Shown one piece after another: positions 10,101 through 22,200 of a DNA stretch of 64,000 nt. The position numbers were made by a program, and so were the translations under genes. The stretch comes from Rhea pennata. Its lineage: Eukaryota > Chordata > Aves > Rheiformes > Rheidae. The DNA is taken from contig NC_084665.1 of NCBI RefSeq assembly GCF_028389875.1, positions 23,468,001 through 23,532,000 on the forward strand. Reading direction: 5' to 3'. Below the pieces are notes generated by a model, which searched no databases, had not been told where the DNA came from, and saw nothing but the letters and a program-made list of their open reading frames with translations. How positions within the stretch are numbered: position 1 is the first letter of the stretch; every line of letters begins with the position of its first letter.

Positions 10101-11714
10101 GTCCAAGGGACATTAGCTGCCAAATTTCTCCTTCAGGTATATAAGCTGAGAGCTTAAATGACTACTCTTACAAATATTTAAGTATTATTTGAACATCCAC
10201 CTCATTAACAGAGCAGTCAGAGCTTAAGAAGGTGGCATACACATTGGCTGACAAAGGACCGGAGTCCACAGGCCCATCATTCAAATATCTTTTATCAAGC
10301 AGTCAGTTGTCTTCCCACCAGTAGTGGAAAGAAATATTAAGAGAGTAAAGCATTAAACTGAGTTTTTTCCACTTCAAATTTAAACTAAGTTTAGAGCACT
10401 AAGTTCTCAATTGCTATGGATAAACATAATGCTTAACAAGCTTAACAAGAAATTCAATGATTTGTGCAAGGCAGCACAGAAACATACTCAGGTAGAAATA
10501 TCATTAAATATCATATTTGCTACATAAAGCCATATTCATGAGTGACTTCCATGGACACTCCTCATTGTGTTTTGTTCATCATGCATATTAATCTTGACTT
10601 ACCGCTGGTTCAAACAGGTTTCATACCTCTGACCTTTGCAGGCCCAATCCACAGGTCACCAGCAAGACGTCTGCATATTGACAGCACAGTGCATAAAGAG
10701 GGAATCAATTATATGTTACTTGCACACACATTTTTGGTAGTTTGGCAGGTCATCTTAATTAATACCCTCTAGTAATGGTGGTATCCCTCTGACCATTTAC
10801 TACTATCTTAAAATAGCAGCAAGTAGAGAAGGCATACAAATCACCCTCTGTACAGAAAACCTAAAATTTAGTTCCACAATGCAAAAAAAGAAAGCAATCT
10901 GCCATGTATATCAAATCAGACAGTCTAGCATTGCTTCAACAATCACTAAAGTGTGTGAGAACCAAAGGCAAAGGCCTGTCTCTGGTATGAGTAATACTGA
11001 CATTACAGAAAAAGACACAGGTAATTCACTTCCCTTCTGTCTTGGGCTATATTCTTTGCATCAAATATATTTCACTTCTACTTTATTTTTCCATATTGAC
11101 ATCAAAACTAAAATAAGTGTTCCAACAGTTACGCAACAGAGTACAAGTAATTAACACAGCAGATGGCCAGAAAAGCAGTGGTATTAGAAATCTTGACCTG
11201 AATGTTCTAAAATTCTTTATAGTCTTTTCCTGTTACTATCCGGTGACATCCACTTGAGAATGTTACGATTTTTTCTTTTAGCAAGTATTTCTTTCAAAAG
11301 CACATAACTAACAAAAGATTTGAGCAGGTATTGTCAAATATTTCACTGCACTGAAGAACATCAGTATACACACTGTGTTACTAACACCTTTAACTACGTG
11401 ACATCCTTTATTTTTGAATCTTAAGCTCTTCTGCAGATTTGCACAAGCCTGAAAATGCTGACAACACAATTCTGGTCATCCTTTATCTCCAAAAATCACT
11501 GTGAGGTGGTGACTGGGTCATGGGCAGAGATGTCAGTCTGTTATGGAAAGCAGTAAGCTCAAGTATTCAGCCCTCTAGTAACAGTGCTCAACCATAGGCA
11601 CCCATCTGAAAATAGGTGCACACCAGTTTTGTGCTCTGGACTTAAGATACACTAAATGTAAGGCTGCTTAAAAAGTATACTCTTAGGAGGCCTTCCCAGT
11701 GGCAGAGCTGGGAA
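7172..11714. other. Intergenic DNA, no gene seen
   Basis: AT-rich DNA with short chance frames only. It contains a perfect 24-bp palindrome at 8988-9011. No exon, RNA gene or further recognisable interspersed repeat was found. Confidence 0.55.
8988..9011. repeat. Perfect 24-bp palindrome
   Basis: The 12-base arm ACTGATACTAGA is followed directly by its exact reverse complement, centred on the AGATCT between 8997 and 9002. No known function. Confidence 0.9.
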
Positions 11715-11869
11715 TGAAGCCCAAAGTGTAGTGGTTATCACATCTGCTTTACATGCTGAAGGACCTGGGTTCAAGCCCCAGTGGAACCACCAACAAGAAA
11801 TCTGTGGCAGGTTGGGCTAGATGATCTCTAGAGGTCCCTTCCAACCTTACTGATTCTGTGATTTCTGTG
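11715..11869 (+). mobile_element. tRNA-Val/CR1 chimeric retroposon (candidate SINE)
   Basis: The head (11715-11792) matches tRNA-Val(UAC). It has an A-box-like TAGTGGTTATCA (11729-11740), an anticodon stem-loop with anticodon TAC at 11750-11752 and one stem mismatch, a B box GGTTCAAGCC (11768-11777), the 3' acceptor strand TGGAACC, discriminator A, and an encoded CCA at 11790-11792. The 5' acceptor strand is diverged, so the acceptor stem cannot pair. Directly after follows a CR1 LINE 3' tail (about 11800-11869): GGTTGGGCTAGATGATCTC, then GGTCCCTTCCAACC, ending in two ATTCTGTG-type units. A tRNA head with Pol III boxes plus a LINE 3' end recognised by its reverse transcriptase is the classic SINE design. 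The encoded CCA shows passage through a processed tRNA. It could instead be a single template-switch event; copy number would decide. It is not a functional tRNA gene. Confidence 0.85.
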
Positions 11870-13563
11870 AACTGCTGATACCTGTATTTCTATCCCCCGC
11901 TTCACACACTTCTAATATGTAGTTGTCCAGAAACTTTGCAACTTATGGATTGCTTGAGAAACAAAACAAAAAAAAAATCTCCATTGAATAAATTGTATGT
12001 AAACTGAAAGTCAACGCAGTACACATTCAGGATAATAATCAAAAGCAAACATTCATACAACCAAGAAAGCTTTTCATTGCCATTTTGCTTGGATAAAACA
12101 ATACTTATACATGTATTTCTACTCTAAACAAGAAAGGGAATGTCCTTTGTAACCGGGATAAAGAATGAAGTTAAAAGCAACAAAGTCATTTAAAGGCCAA
12201 AAGGCCCTGAATCATAATCTCTAAGATTACACTCATAATGCAGTTTACAAAGGGCTCACAAATAGCTAGCAGAGACCTTGGTAAGTATTCCTATATTCAA
12301 ACAGGTCAATATATCTTAAAATTGTGCCAGGCAAGACTTTGCTAACTTCTACTTGCGTTCATACAGGCCTGTAAGATGAACATTAAAGATTAGTACGTAC
12401 CAGTAGGTCATATATTTAACCATTTCTGAAGTATGTATTAGGTTTCTGATAATAAAAAGATACACTGGTTACACTTTTTAATAGTGAACTATTAATGATT
12501 TAACTATTTTTGAGAACACAATGTCTGTAAGAAATATTAGTGACAGCAGGCCTCAGTACAACTCTGATCCTGGTTAGCAGTTCACAACTAACAGCAAATA
12601 TTCTGAAAAAGAGAGAACTAAGAAACATTAAGAAAGTGTTGCAAAATAATGTTTGAGAAGTCTATTTACTGGCATGAGAGAATACACTATTGAAGTAATT
12701 GAAGCACTATGAAGAAATAGTGTTTTTTATGAGTATTCCAAAAAATCACCTTCCAAAAAGCCTGTGGAGCCACTTGTGTTCATGAAGTCTTATCTGAAGG
12801 CTTCAAGAAAATGCCCTAGTTCATTTTAGGATTTGAAATCCAACAGATTAAACACACTGATTTAAGCATAGGGAAATCATTCCAAAGAATGAAGCAGTAT
12901 ATGAAGACAAGCGGAAGCATCTTCTTTGGTGTTGGAGCTATTCAGTTTAACTTGAGTTTTATTTAAACATGTTCCTGAAAAAAGCAATTAAAAAGATTCA
13001 TTTGAAAATAACCCCCTGCAAAAGGGGATAAAGGAAAAGCGTGTATCTGCTAGATAATCTACATAGGTTAAGTCTTTTGAGATTCACATATTGAAAGAGT
13101 TTAAAGCCACTGCTTTAGATAGCAGGAAATGAAAGTGACACTCTTCCACCTTACTTTGCAAAGAACGTCAGTCTCCAGCATCTAAGTTTAATCTTAGTTA
13201 GCACTAGTATCCCATATATTCAATGAAACACTAAGATTCTTCAACACTTCAAGCCTTCTCTCAGCCCTCTTACCCCTTACCTCAGCAAGTCCTGAAGAAA
13301 TTGTTGAGCAATTTGCAGGGGCTGGAAGTGAGCAACATTGATGACTGCTCTGAGTGGATGTTAACTATGCCAGGACTCATTTCATAAGAATGAGGAGTTT
13401 GTCATTAAGTTGTGCGAAGTGTTGTGTGCCAGATGACTTCTGCCTTCCTCCCTGGAGACAGCTACTGAGCCAGCTCTGTACAGATGCAGCTTTACAGACC
13501 ACCTTCTTCTGGAAGCATCAGATAGTCAACACACTTTTATGGCCTCCAAGTAATTTAATTCTC

Positions 13564-13608
<45 letters not shown>

Positions 13609-16400
13609 AGAGAGAGAGAGAGAGAGGGAGAAAGAGAGAGAGGAAAGAAAAATAGCGTCCTACTACCATTAGGAAGCGCGGGGGACCTGAGACAGCTGCT
13701 TCCAGGCTTTTTTGTTCTGCTCATCTGTCAGAATCGGGAGAGAACCTCCCTCAAAGCTGCAGGACAAGTGGGAGATCTTCCCCCTTGCTCTAGCAGGGAA
13801 CACTGTACAGTGCAATAGAGTCAGGCACAGAAGGGATATTCCACCACTGCTTTCAAAACATTTCCCTAACAGCAGGCCGAAGAAAAGCAGAGGAAAGCCG
13901 GTTCTTTTTTCCCATAGGCCAACTCATGCTTTCCTTACTGAAAAAGTCAGCACAATTAACGTGAAGAGAAAACTAGACCAGAGGATGACAGATACAGGAA
14001 GAACTGACCCTATGCCTTCTCTTATTTAAAGGAAAAAAAAGAAAAAAAAAATTTGTTACTTGCATGCAGTCCATAGAATATGAAGTCCTACATACTCTGA
14101 AGTTGGCCAGAAGCCTAACAAAACTAGAACCACCCCATCCTTATTGGCTTTATATAGATAGGTACAGAAATATACAAAGTTTAGATGATTCATGCTCTCT
14201 GGAATGAAGGGCAGCAGCACAGCTCTTTTTAAGCAGTGATATTCATGGGAGAAGGCAAGACGGACTAAGAACTCAGAGGTGGGAAGAAGTAGGAAGAGCA
14301 AGAGGTGGTGGCGTTTTTATTTTTTTTTTTTTCCTTAACCTGTAGTAAGGGAATAACATTACTGAAAAAGTAGGTAGATAGGCCAGCTGATTTTACAACC
14401 AAGAGAAGAGACGAAGATTCCTGGGCCAAACAGGGTTTAGCTCTTCTTTTCACTAGCAGGTCAATTAAAACAAACCTTGCAAAAAAAAAAATTGTTGCCA
14501 AGTGCCTAAAATGAAAATATACTGCTCCCATTTGCATCCCAAGCATTCAAAGTTTATTTCTCTTTTCTTGAGATAAACTTTTCATTTTTGGAGGTAGTTA
14601 CCAATTTAAATTATTCTAAGAGTTTCTCTGCATATGGCAGAACTAAAGGGCAAGGAAGAGTAAGGTGCAATATCAAATTTGTAAGGCCATCAAGTTAGAT
14701 ATAAAAGTCTGCATATTTTGCTTCTTAAAAGGTAAGAAATGCTCTCAACCTATAGGCAAAATACTGAAGTACTACTGTGGAATTTAAATGCACTAGGAGC
14801 TCAAGTTTGTTTTTTTTGTTTTTTTTTTTTTTTTTTAATCACTATTAATACATTCCACATTTTTTCTTAAAAGCACAAGTGGCAGTTTAGTATTTTAATG
14901 AAAACATTACTGCAAAAATGCAAAAAGAAAATTCATAAACCTAGAAGAGCTAGGAAAATTTCAGAGTATTTTCAGAGTCACCAGTTACCATCCTCAGTAT
15001 TTTTTTCATTCTGTAAAACTGTAGATTTAAGGCTGCTCATGCAGTTTTTCACAAAAAGTAACTAAATTCTGCAGGAAAAAAAAAAGCAATACCAAATTAG
15101 ACTACTGGGTTATTTTATAGACTCAGAATTCATCACAGTATATTTTTGTATTGCACTAATGAGATGCCGGTTCTAGTAGTTGAACAGTTATACAGATGTC
15201 TAACCTTCAGAAGCTGGGATAACCATATGTCAAACTCTGTGGTTTTGCCACTTGATATTTTGGGTGTATGCCTTCATTTGTGATAATAAATATCAGGCCA
15301 CAAACTAATGTCTCCTCAGATATCGAATATGTTTAACACTCAAAACAGCTTGAAAATCTAAACATTTCTGCAGTTAGCTTTGAGTTCTCCTCAAAGAATT
15401 ATGCTACAATATATACCAGATGAATAGGCTAGTGATAACACAACTATCGCCAGTTGTTAGGATGAGTTTCTCTCTACGATTTTGTAGCTTTTATTCTGAA
15501 ATACACACAAATCTCATTCTCCTCCCATCCACAAATGTGTTAGTTTGAAAATCTAAATCCACTGTCCTGGGACACATTTCAATGAAACTGAAAGGGTGAA
15601 AATTTAAGAGCAAGTCACTCCTAATAGCATCCTACATATAACCAAGTACAAAGAGAAGTCTATAAATGACAAAACTGTAGAATCAGATAGAATAGTATTA
15701 TGTATTTTAAATATCAATTAACAGGCAGTAAAGCATTATCTTTATATAGTAAATGGGGAACTGAGAGAGTAAAGTTAAAAGAAACTACACAATATAAGAC
15801 AATCAATCTGAAACAGAGAAACAAACAGAATTCAGCCCCAGCTTCGTATTTAAAACTCCTTAACCACAATGTTATTCCTTCTACATACTGTATATAATGT
15901 GCTTATATATAATAAGTAGTACTACATATGTTAACTTCTGCCTTTTCACAACCAGAAAACCAGTTCGGAGAAATTCCTGTAGTTTAAACAAAGCCACTAG
16001 TGTTGTATCTTCCAAAGTTTTGTACTCTCACAGTACACACTGAGAAGGGCTTTTGTTAAACCCTTTAATGACCTAGAGAATTAGCCTTATAGTTGACTAA
16101 ACCAAAAGATGCATCTCATAGGTTCAGTTTCTTACTGAAAAAAACAGAGCGCCAGAATTCCAAATGGAGCAACACTAAATACAATTTTATTCAGCATTGC
16201 TAGAATCACCTCTCCCCAAAATAAAAACAAGAGCAATGACTATTGTTTCCTCTCTTACCAGTCTATTAAGATATATAACTTCAGACTTGTAATGGAAATA
16301 AAATATATATACAAAACCAATCAGTAGAGTCAAGTCTCTCTTTTTACAATTGTATTTCCGTAGTTATCTCCATTCAAACTAACGTTCCAAAAGCAGAACT
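11870..16400. other. Intergenic DNA between RRP15 3' end and the SINE
   Basis: AT-rich, no exon or RNA gene recognised. It contains a 38-A run grading into (GA)n at 13568-13650 and a T-rich tract at 14809-14836. Short open frames look like chance. Confidence 0.55.
13568..13650 (+). repeat. Poly-A(38) followed by (GA)n purine tract
   Basis: 38 consecutive A bases (13568-13605) followed by about ten GA units and then a looser AG-rich stretch. All purine on one strand. No AATAAA or recognisable retrocopy lies just before it. Confidence 0.95.
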
Positions 16401-16432
16401 ATCACATTAATGGCTACTTTTCTTTATTATCT

Positions 16433-16514
16433 ACAAAACCTTTTCTGGCCAAAGTAATAAAGACTCTATAGGAGTCCGATAACTTTACAAGGTGACGGCA
16501 TTTCTATATTTATT
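16433..16514 (-). terminator. Candidate RRP15 poly(A) signals
   Basis: On the minus strand AATAAA occurs at 16514-16509 and again at 16438-16433, about 420-500 bases beyond the RRP15 stop codon. An ATTAAA is also present at 16625-16620. Which one is used cannot be decided without transcript ends; the true 3' UTR may be longer. Confidence 0.3.
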
Positions 16515-16932
16515 GTAAGCCATTTCTATTGCGAATTGCTAACAACTTTTCAAAGTGCAACACTGATTTAGAAATGCAGGCGCACTAATACATCAATTGC
16601 CATGACTAATGTATAAACTTTTAATGACCTTGGCAAAAATCTATCTTTCATTGGGCAGGTGCCACTATTTTGACTGTACAAATGTTTTGGAAATATGTTG
16701 AAAATTATACATGTTTTGGAAAAATATTTCAGGATTTCAGTATAGTTAATGAAGCTGTATTAAATAAAAGTTTGAAGTGGAGGAGAAAAGGCACCCCAAA
16801 CTTGTGCAAGTCTCTACTTTCTTTAAAAAAAAGGAGAGACATCCTCCAAGTGTTGTACATTCACAGAATGTTGACTTTTTATCCAAACAAAGAAGATAAA
16901 ACATTATCTTGAATGGCTTTCACTTTCATTCA

Positions 16933-17079
16933 TCAGTCACTGTCTTGTTTCAGACCATCTCCTTGTTCAGTATTGCTCTCTCCATCACTCTCTTTGTCCC
17001 AGTCTTTCATAGATGCTCCCATCATGAAGTCATCACGGAGTATATTCCATTCTGGCCCCTCTTCAGACTTCATTTCACC
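16933..17079 (-). CDS. RRP15: RRP15 exon 5 (last coding exon)
   Basis: 48 codons plus TGA (16935-16933). The acceptor is TTTAG at 17084-17080. It encodes [18 protein letters not shown], then [15 protein letters not shown] and an acidic tail ending QDSD, the conserved RRP15 C-terminus. No single-frame ORF scan would find it because it has no internal start context; it was recognised from the protein motif. Confidence 0.93.
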   Translation of the reverse strand, partial: GEMKSEEGPEWNILRDDFMMGASMKDWDKESDGESNTEQGDGLKQDSD

Positions 17080-19169
17080 CTAAATGTTTGAGGGGAAGAG
17101 AGGGAGATGAGATGAATGCAAAAAGGTGGCAGTGAAAGATGGAAGTTCTTCAAGCAATCAAAATTAACGTCTTACACTTTCAAAATTTGTATTGACAGAC
17201 ACACTGAGGGCTAGCTATTTATGCAAATTGATGTAGAAATATGGAAGACAATAGAAAATGATGCTAATAAGAAAAATTTTTAAAATCAACCAATAAAAGA
17301 ACATGGAAACAAAATAATTATTGCTCACGGATGAAACAGTCAACCCTGGGCATGGCGTCTTTTATTAAAATCTTTCTTGGCAATCAAAATGGATTCATGA
17401 TATCATTTATTAACCCCCAGGTGCTGCTTCATTAGAACAGTTCTTGGCACATTTCTACAACACAAATATGGATTTAATAAAGGCTTAAAAACCCAAAATT
17501 TAATATTTAACATATTTTGCGATATGTGAACCAAATCCCCTTTATGTGGATTATTACCTCACTACCTGGGCTTGTCATATGGTGCAAAGCTGCCTCTAAA
17601 AGAAACTGAAAGTTGATCTACACTCAGCAAGCCAACAGCACCTTATTCCAAATTTCCTACTTCTTGAAAGTGGACAAACTGAGGCCACACTACATGGACT
17701 GGTGAATAATAAAGAAAAGCAATAGGAGCATAGGTTAGCATTGAAAACATTGCTAGGTTGCAGTTCTTCAAAGTGACAGAAGGTATTTGGGCAGTGCAAC
17801 AGCCCCATCCTGTGGCAACAGTTTTAAAGAACACTGTGAAGTAATTCCTAAATTCTTAATGTTACATGTCTTTATGTGTAACATTTCCCACATTCTTAAT
17901 GTAGGAAAATACTCAAAACTGTTCCATGTACTAAGAGTATTTCAGAGGTTTAAGCCCTAGTAGCAAAACATTTCTAGGAAACAACATGGCTCAGTGTCCA
18001 GTAAAGAAGTGAAGAACCTTTCTACCGAACAGTAATCAGATGCAGTGGAGAAAAAATAATTCACTTTTGCAGGGCTTTGGAAACAGAATTGTACAGGCAT
18101 CTCAGATAGTGAGTGCTTTTCCCGCTCTCCCTGCTCAAAAGAACAGGATTCAACTGACTCACAGTTTAAGTAACTGCCAGCCCTGATGTTGGATGGGGAT
18201 AATCCGTTTGGCATCCTTCTGCGTTAGTACTGCTTGATCAGAAAGCAGTAATTGAAACAGGAATGCCCCTCAAAGATGTCTTTGCTGACATTGCTTTGAC
18301 TACTAGATGCAAAAACTGTAGTAAAGGGGATCGCTGTAGACTTAGTTCATGCCTTTTCTTTGTAAAGCATACCCATAAGCAATGACTGTTCTGTTTCCAT
18401 GTTCTTTTTTTAGCTGGTTAAAATAAGTTTTCTTATTATCATCAATCTGTACTCCTGCGAATATGCAATACATTAGAACATATTAAGCTTATATTCAGGC
18501 AGTCTCTGGGAGAAAGCAGCATAAAGAATTAAACAGCAAGAGAAATAAGGAATAGAAAATGCAGATCTATCACTATAAATCTAACACAACATAACACACC
18601 AACAGAAGCTATGTGGGTGTAAGAAGTCTGCCAGACAAGACTTACTTTTAACAGCCATTCAAAACAGGAACAATCATTTAGAGATGTGACTTGCTCTACA
18701 GTTCTTTTAAGATGATTATTCTCACAAAACAGGATAAAGATGCTTGTACTGTGTTAGATTGTTTTCATTTCTCAGCTGCTCTCATTAACGCCTGTTCCTA
18801 AGGGTAACTCTCTCTCATCTCCAGCAGCAATAGAAAAAAAAAAACAATACCCTTCTTCCCCAGGACAGCAGCTCCTATCCACTTTCACTCTTGCAGCACT
18901 TGACTTCAAATGCTATACCCAGTAAAGGCTGAAAGCATCTAAGGCAGAGTAATCAATAAACGGGAATTAAAAGTGGAAAACATAAGGTCCCTAGAGAGAC
19001 CTTAGAATGTCCACATGGGAATAACCTGTATCAGTGGAAATGCCAGTACTACAATGAGGGACAAAAACAAAAATACTCTGTTCTTGTAACTGTATTCTAG
19101 TTGTTTTATACTACATTCACCTTTCCAAAGAGAGAGACCAAAAAGATTACTGAAGTCATTCAGTCCTTT

Positions 19170-19230
<61 letters not shown>

Positions 19231-22200
19231 CCCTCTTATCACTGTCTAAATGTGGCAGAGTAAAACTTGAAATATCCAAATGGATATCCAGATATCTCTT
19301 TTCATTTAAAAAAAAAATCTATTTTTTTATCTTCTTCCAAAATGTAAAATAATAATCAGAAAAAACAAGAGACACTCCATGATTTTCCACACATGTAGAC
19401 TTCCCTTTTTTTTTTTTTAAAGAAGACAGAAGCAGTATGTTATTGTCAACAGTGACAAGGAAGTGTTCGAACTTAGAAAAGCCCAATGTTCATGCTCAAA
19501 TTCATCATAATCTTATATTTAGCAAGAGATCAGTCCTGAACAGGACAAAAGCAGGACCTCAACAAAAGAGGGATGCTGATCCGACACAGCATTACCTACT
19601 ACGTAATGTGGCACAAAGTTTGAACAGAGGTTTACATAAGCACTAGGGAGAAAGACAGAGGCAGCATGCCTATGCCTGAAAGATGGAGATTAAATGCTTG
19701 AAAGCAAATATTTAACCAATTTTAAGCATGCTGCCAAGTGAATGAAAACTCACATTTAGTATCTTTGTTCTTAACTCATTTACTGCTCTATTTTCCCCTA
19801 CAATAAAAACTACTCTAGTTTTTCGTATCACAAAAAATTCCTAAAGTCTTAACAAAATATGCAACAAGACTCTATGTATAATTAACAATTAATTCAACTG
19901 TAATATCACTTCCCAGCTTACTTTAAGAATGTTAATGTATTTGGCTTTTCAATGCCATAATCTAGTTCATCTAAATAAAACAAAACTGATTCTTGGCACT
20001 TGGAAAATAAACTAGCTTTCATTCCATACAACTACTTTGAGTTTCCAGTCAGCTGTTCATCCACATCTCCCACATTTCACTACAACACTGAAGTCCCCTT
20101 TGAACATCCCAAAATGAAAACAAAACAGGCTACATAAACATTAGTGTGTGCTGCTAAATAAAATGGGATCCCTCGAGCAAGATAAAGAGTGAAATACTCT
20201 CCTCCTGCTTTAAAAATACATTTGAATGGATTAATTCCCTGCCTGAAGGTGCGATAACCTTTTTTAAAAGGCATAGGGGGTAAGGGGGAAGCAGTTCCTC
20301 AAATGTCTCAGAATTTTTATCACTGATATAGGGTGATGTATTGTTGAAGTAAGTTGAAGTAAGACAGAAAACAACTTGATGTTGTGGATACTTTAGTGCA
20401 GATACTCATTTGCTAAGACAGACTAGCAGTCAAATTGAAAAGAGGAAAATAAAAATAGACACTACCTTGACTGCTTGGTGTGTCATCTAAGCTATAACAG
20501 CATCAGTTCAATCTGGCACAGCAAGTGTCTGAAGTGGGGAGATTCCTCCTAAACTGATTCTGCTTTGAAGACATACCTGCAAAAATCTGCACCAGGAGAA
20601 GATGACCTGTATTTCTTAGATAAGTCCTAAGAAAACAAACAAAGCTCAGGGCTGACACACAGAGAAAACTTGCTTGCAGGATGTGTTCTTAGGATCCAGG
20701 CTGGAGCTGTCTCCTAGATGCTTCTGAAGTAATTGATCTGTGAAGGCCCCACGGCACCAGCAACAGCTACGTAACCATTCAGTTCGAAATACTACAGCTA
20801 GGAAATTAAACAACTTTGTGTTGGCTTGTTTCTTTTACCACAGTAAAAGTTTGGAGCTATGTAATTCACTCTTGCTAAATGAAGTCACAGTAACCATCCT
20901 GAACTGAGATTTACCAAGTGCAATGCAGGAGCTGCTGCAGAGTGCACGGGCGCTTCTGAAAGCTACTGCCCTTGTAGCAGAAGCAAACATGTAACTGCAC
21001 ATCAGCTGCATCAGTCTGCAAACCAATGCCCTAGCTCAAACCTACTTGCCTTGAAAGCTTAAGTCCTATGTGTCTAAGTCACACTACATCGTCATTTCCC
21101 TCTGCTGCTTTACTGGGACAGCAAATTCCTAAAACCAGAGCGGCAAATTTTGCCAGAGCTTTTCAGAGCCCTGTCTGCAAGTAGATAGAAGTCCTATACT
21201 GCTTCATAGTATTAAAAAATACGTCTGAAAACAGGACACAGATTAAAAACAGCATTTTACTCTGCTTTCCCCCAACTTGCCACTTTAACATACCTCAGTT
21301 TCTTCTGCAAAACAGAAAAAAATACCTACATCACCCCAGAGATTCCCCTACAGTCTATCTGTAACTAGAAGACACAGTAACTGTGGGGTATTAATAAATG
21401 AACATTTTTCAAAACTAAGAATTACAACCAGCACTCTGGGCTCACATGCCTTCGATCCATGTACAGGATAAACTGCCAGAGCTTGCAGGGGCATCTCTCT
21501 TTACCATCACATACAATAAGCGTTTATTTGTACCTGTCAAGGAAGGAATTTCTAACATAAATATCTCCAAAGCAACAATTTTAGAGTCTTGAGAAAACAT
21601 TTCCAACGTGTCTAATTAATTCGAACTGCCTGCCCAGTTTCCTCCATTTTGCTCAATACAGCCATCTGAGAGCTTCAAATACAGGGAGGCTTTTGGTGAC
21701 AACAAAGGAGCTGAAAATGCCTTCTCACGTACATCTGACAACTGCCCTTTCCTAGCAGCCTGCACCTTTCTGCAAATGACTATTGCTATTCTGCAGCCCC
21801 TTCCCAAGCAAGCTGGTTTAAAACCTCCTCAACAGAACCAGTGCAGGGATACCAGGAGGTTTGTGAAGCCTCCATATGGAAGCACTGAGAAGGGGATGGA
21901 CGACAAACACCATGAACAAACATATTACCCTGAGACGGGTTCTCAGGCATATCCAGCTTCCCAAGCTAAGAGAAAAGCTTCCACTAGGCTGCAAGAAATA
22001 AATAATAAAAAAATGCAGCCTATACTATCTAAAACAGCTATCTAAGTAGAAACTGAGTGTAAAGACTTTTATCAGAAAAATCGAACTTTGGTTTAGTCAT
22101 TAGCACTGCTCGCAGCTTTAACTGATTTGAATGACAATAATATCTCAATTATAAGCCTTATCCTGAAGGGACAAAAAGCCACAGGCCTGAAAACAGTGAC

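Noticed and set aside
11715..11792. Functional tRNA-Val gene
   Set aside because: The acceptor stem cannot form, the CCA is encoded and a CR1 tail follows, all of which indicate a retroposed copy.
12190..12215. U2 snRNA-like GGCCAAAAGGCC
   Set aside because: Only the short palindromic core matches; the U2 branch-site and flanking sequence are absent.
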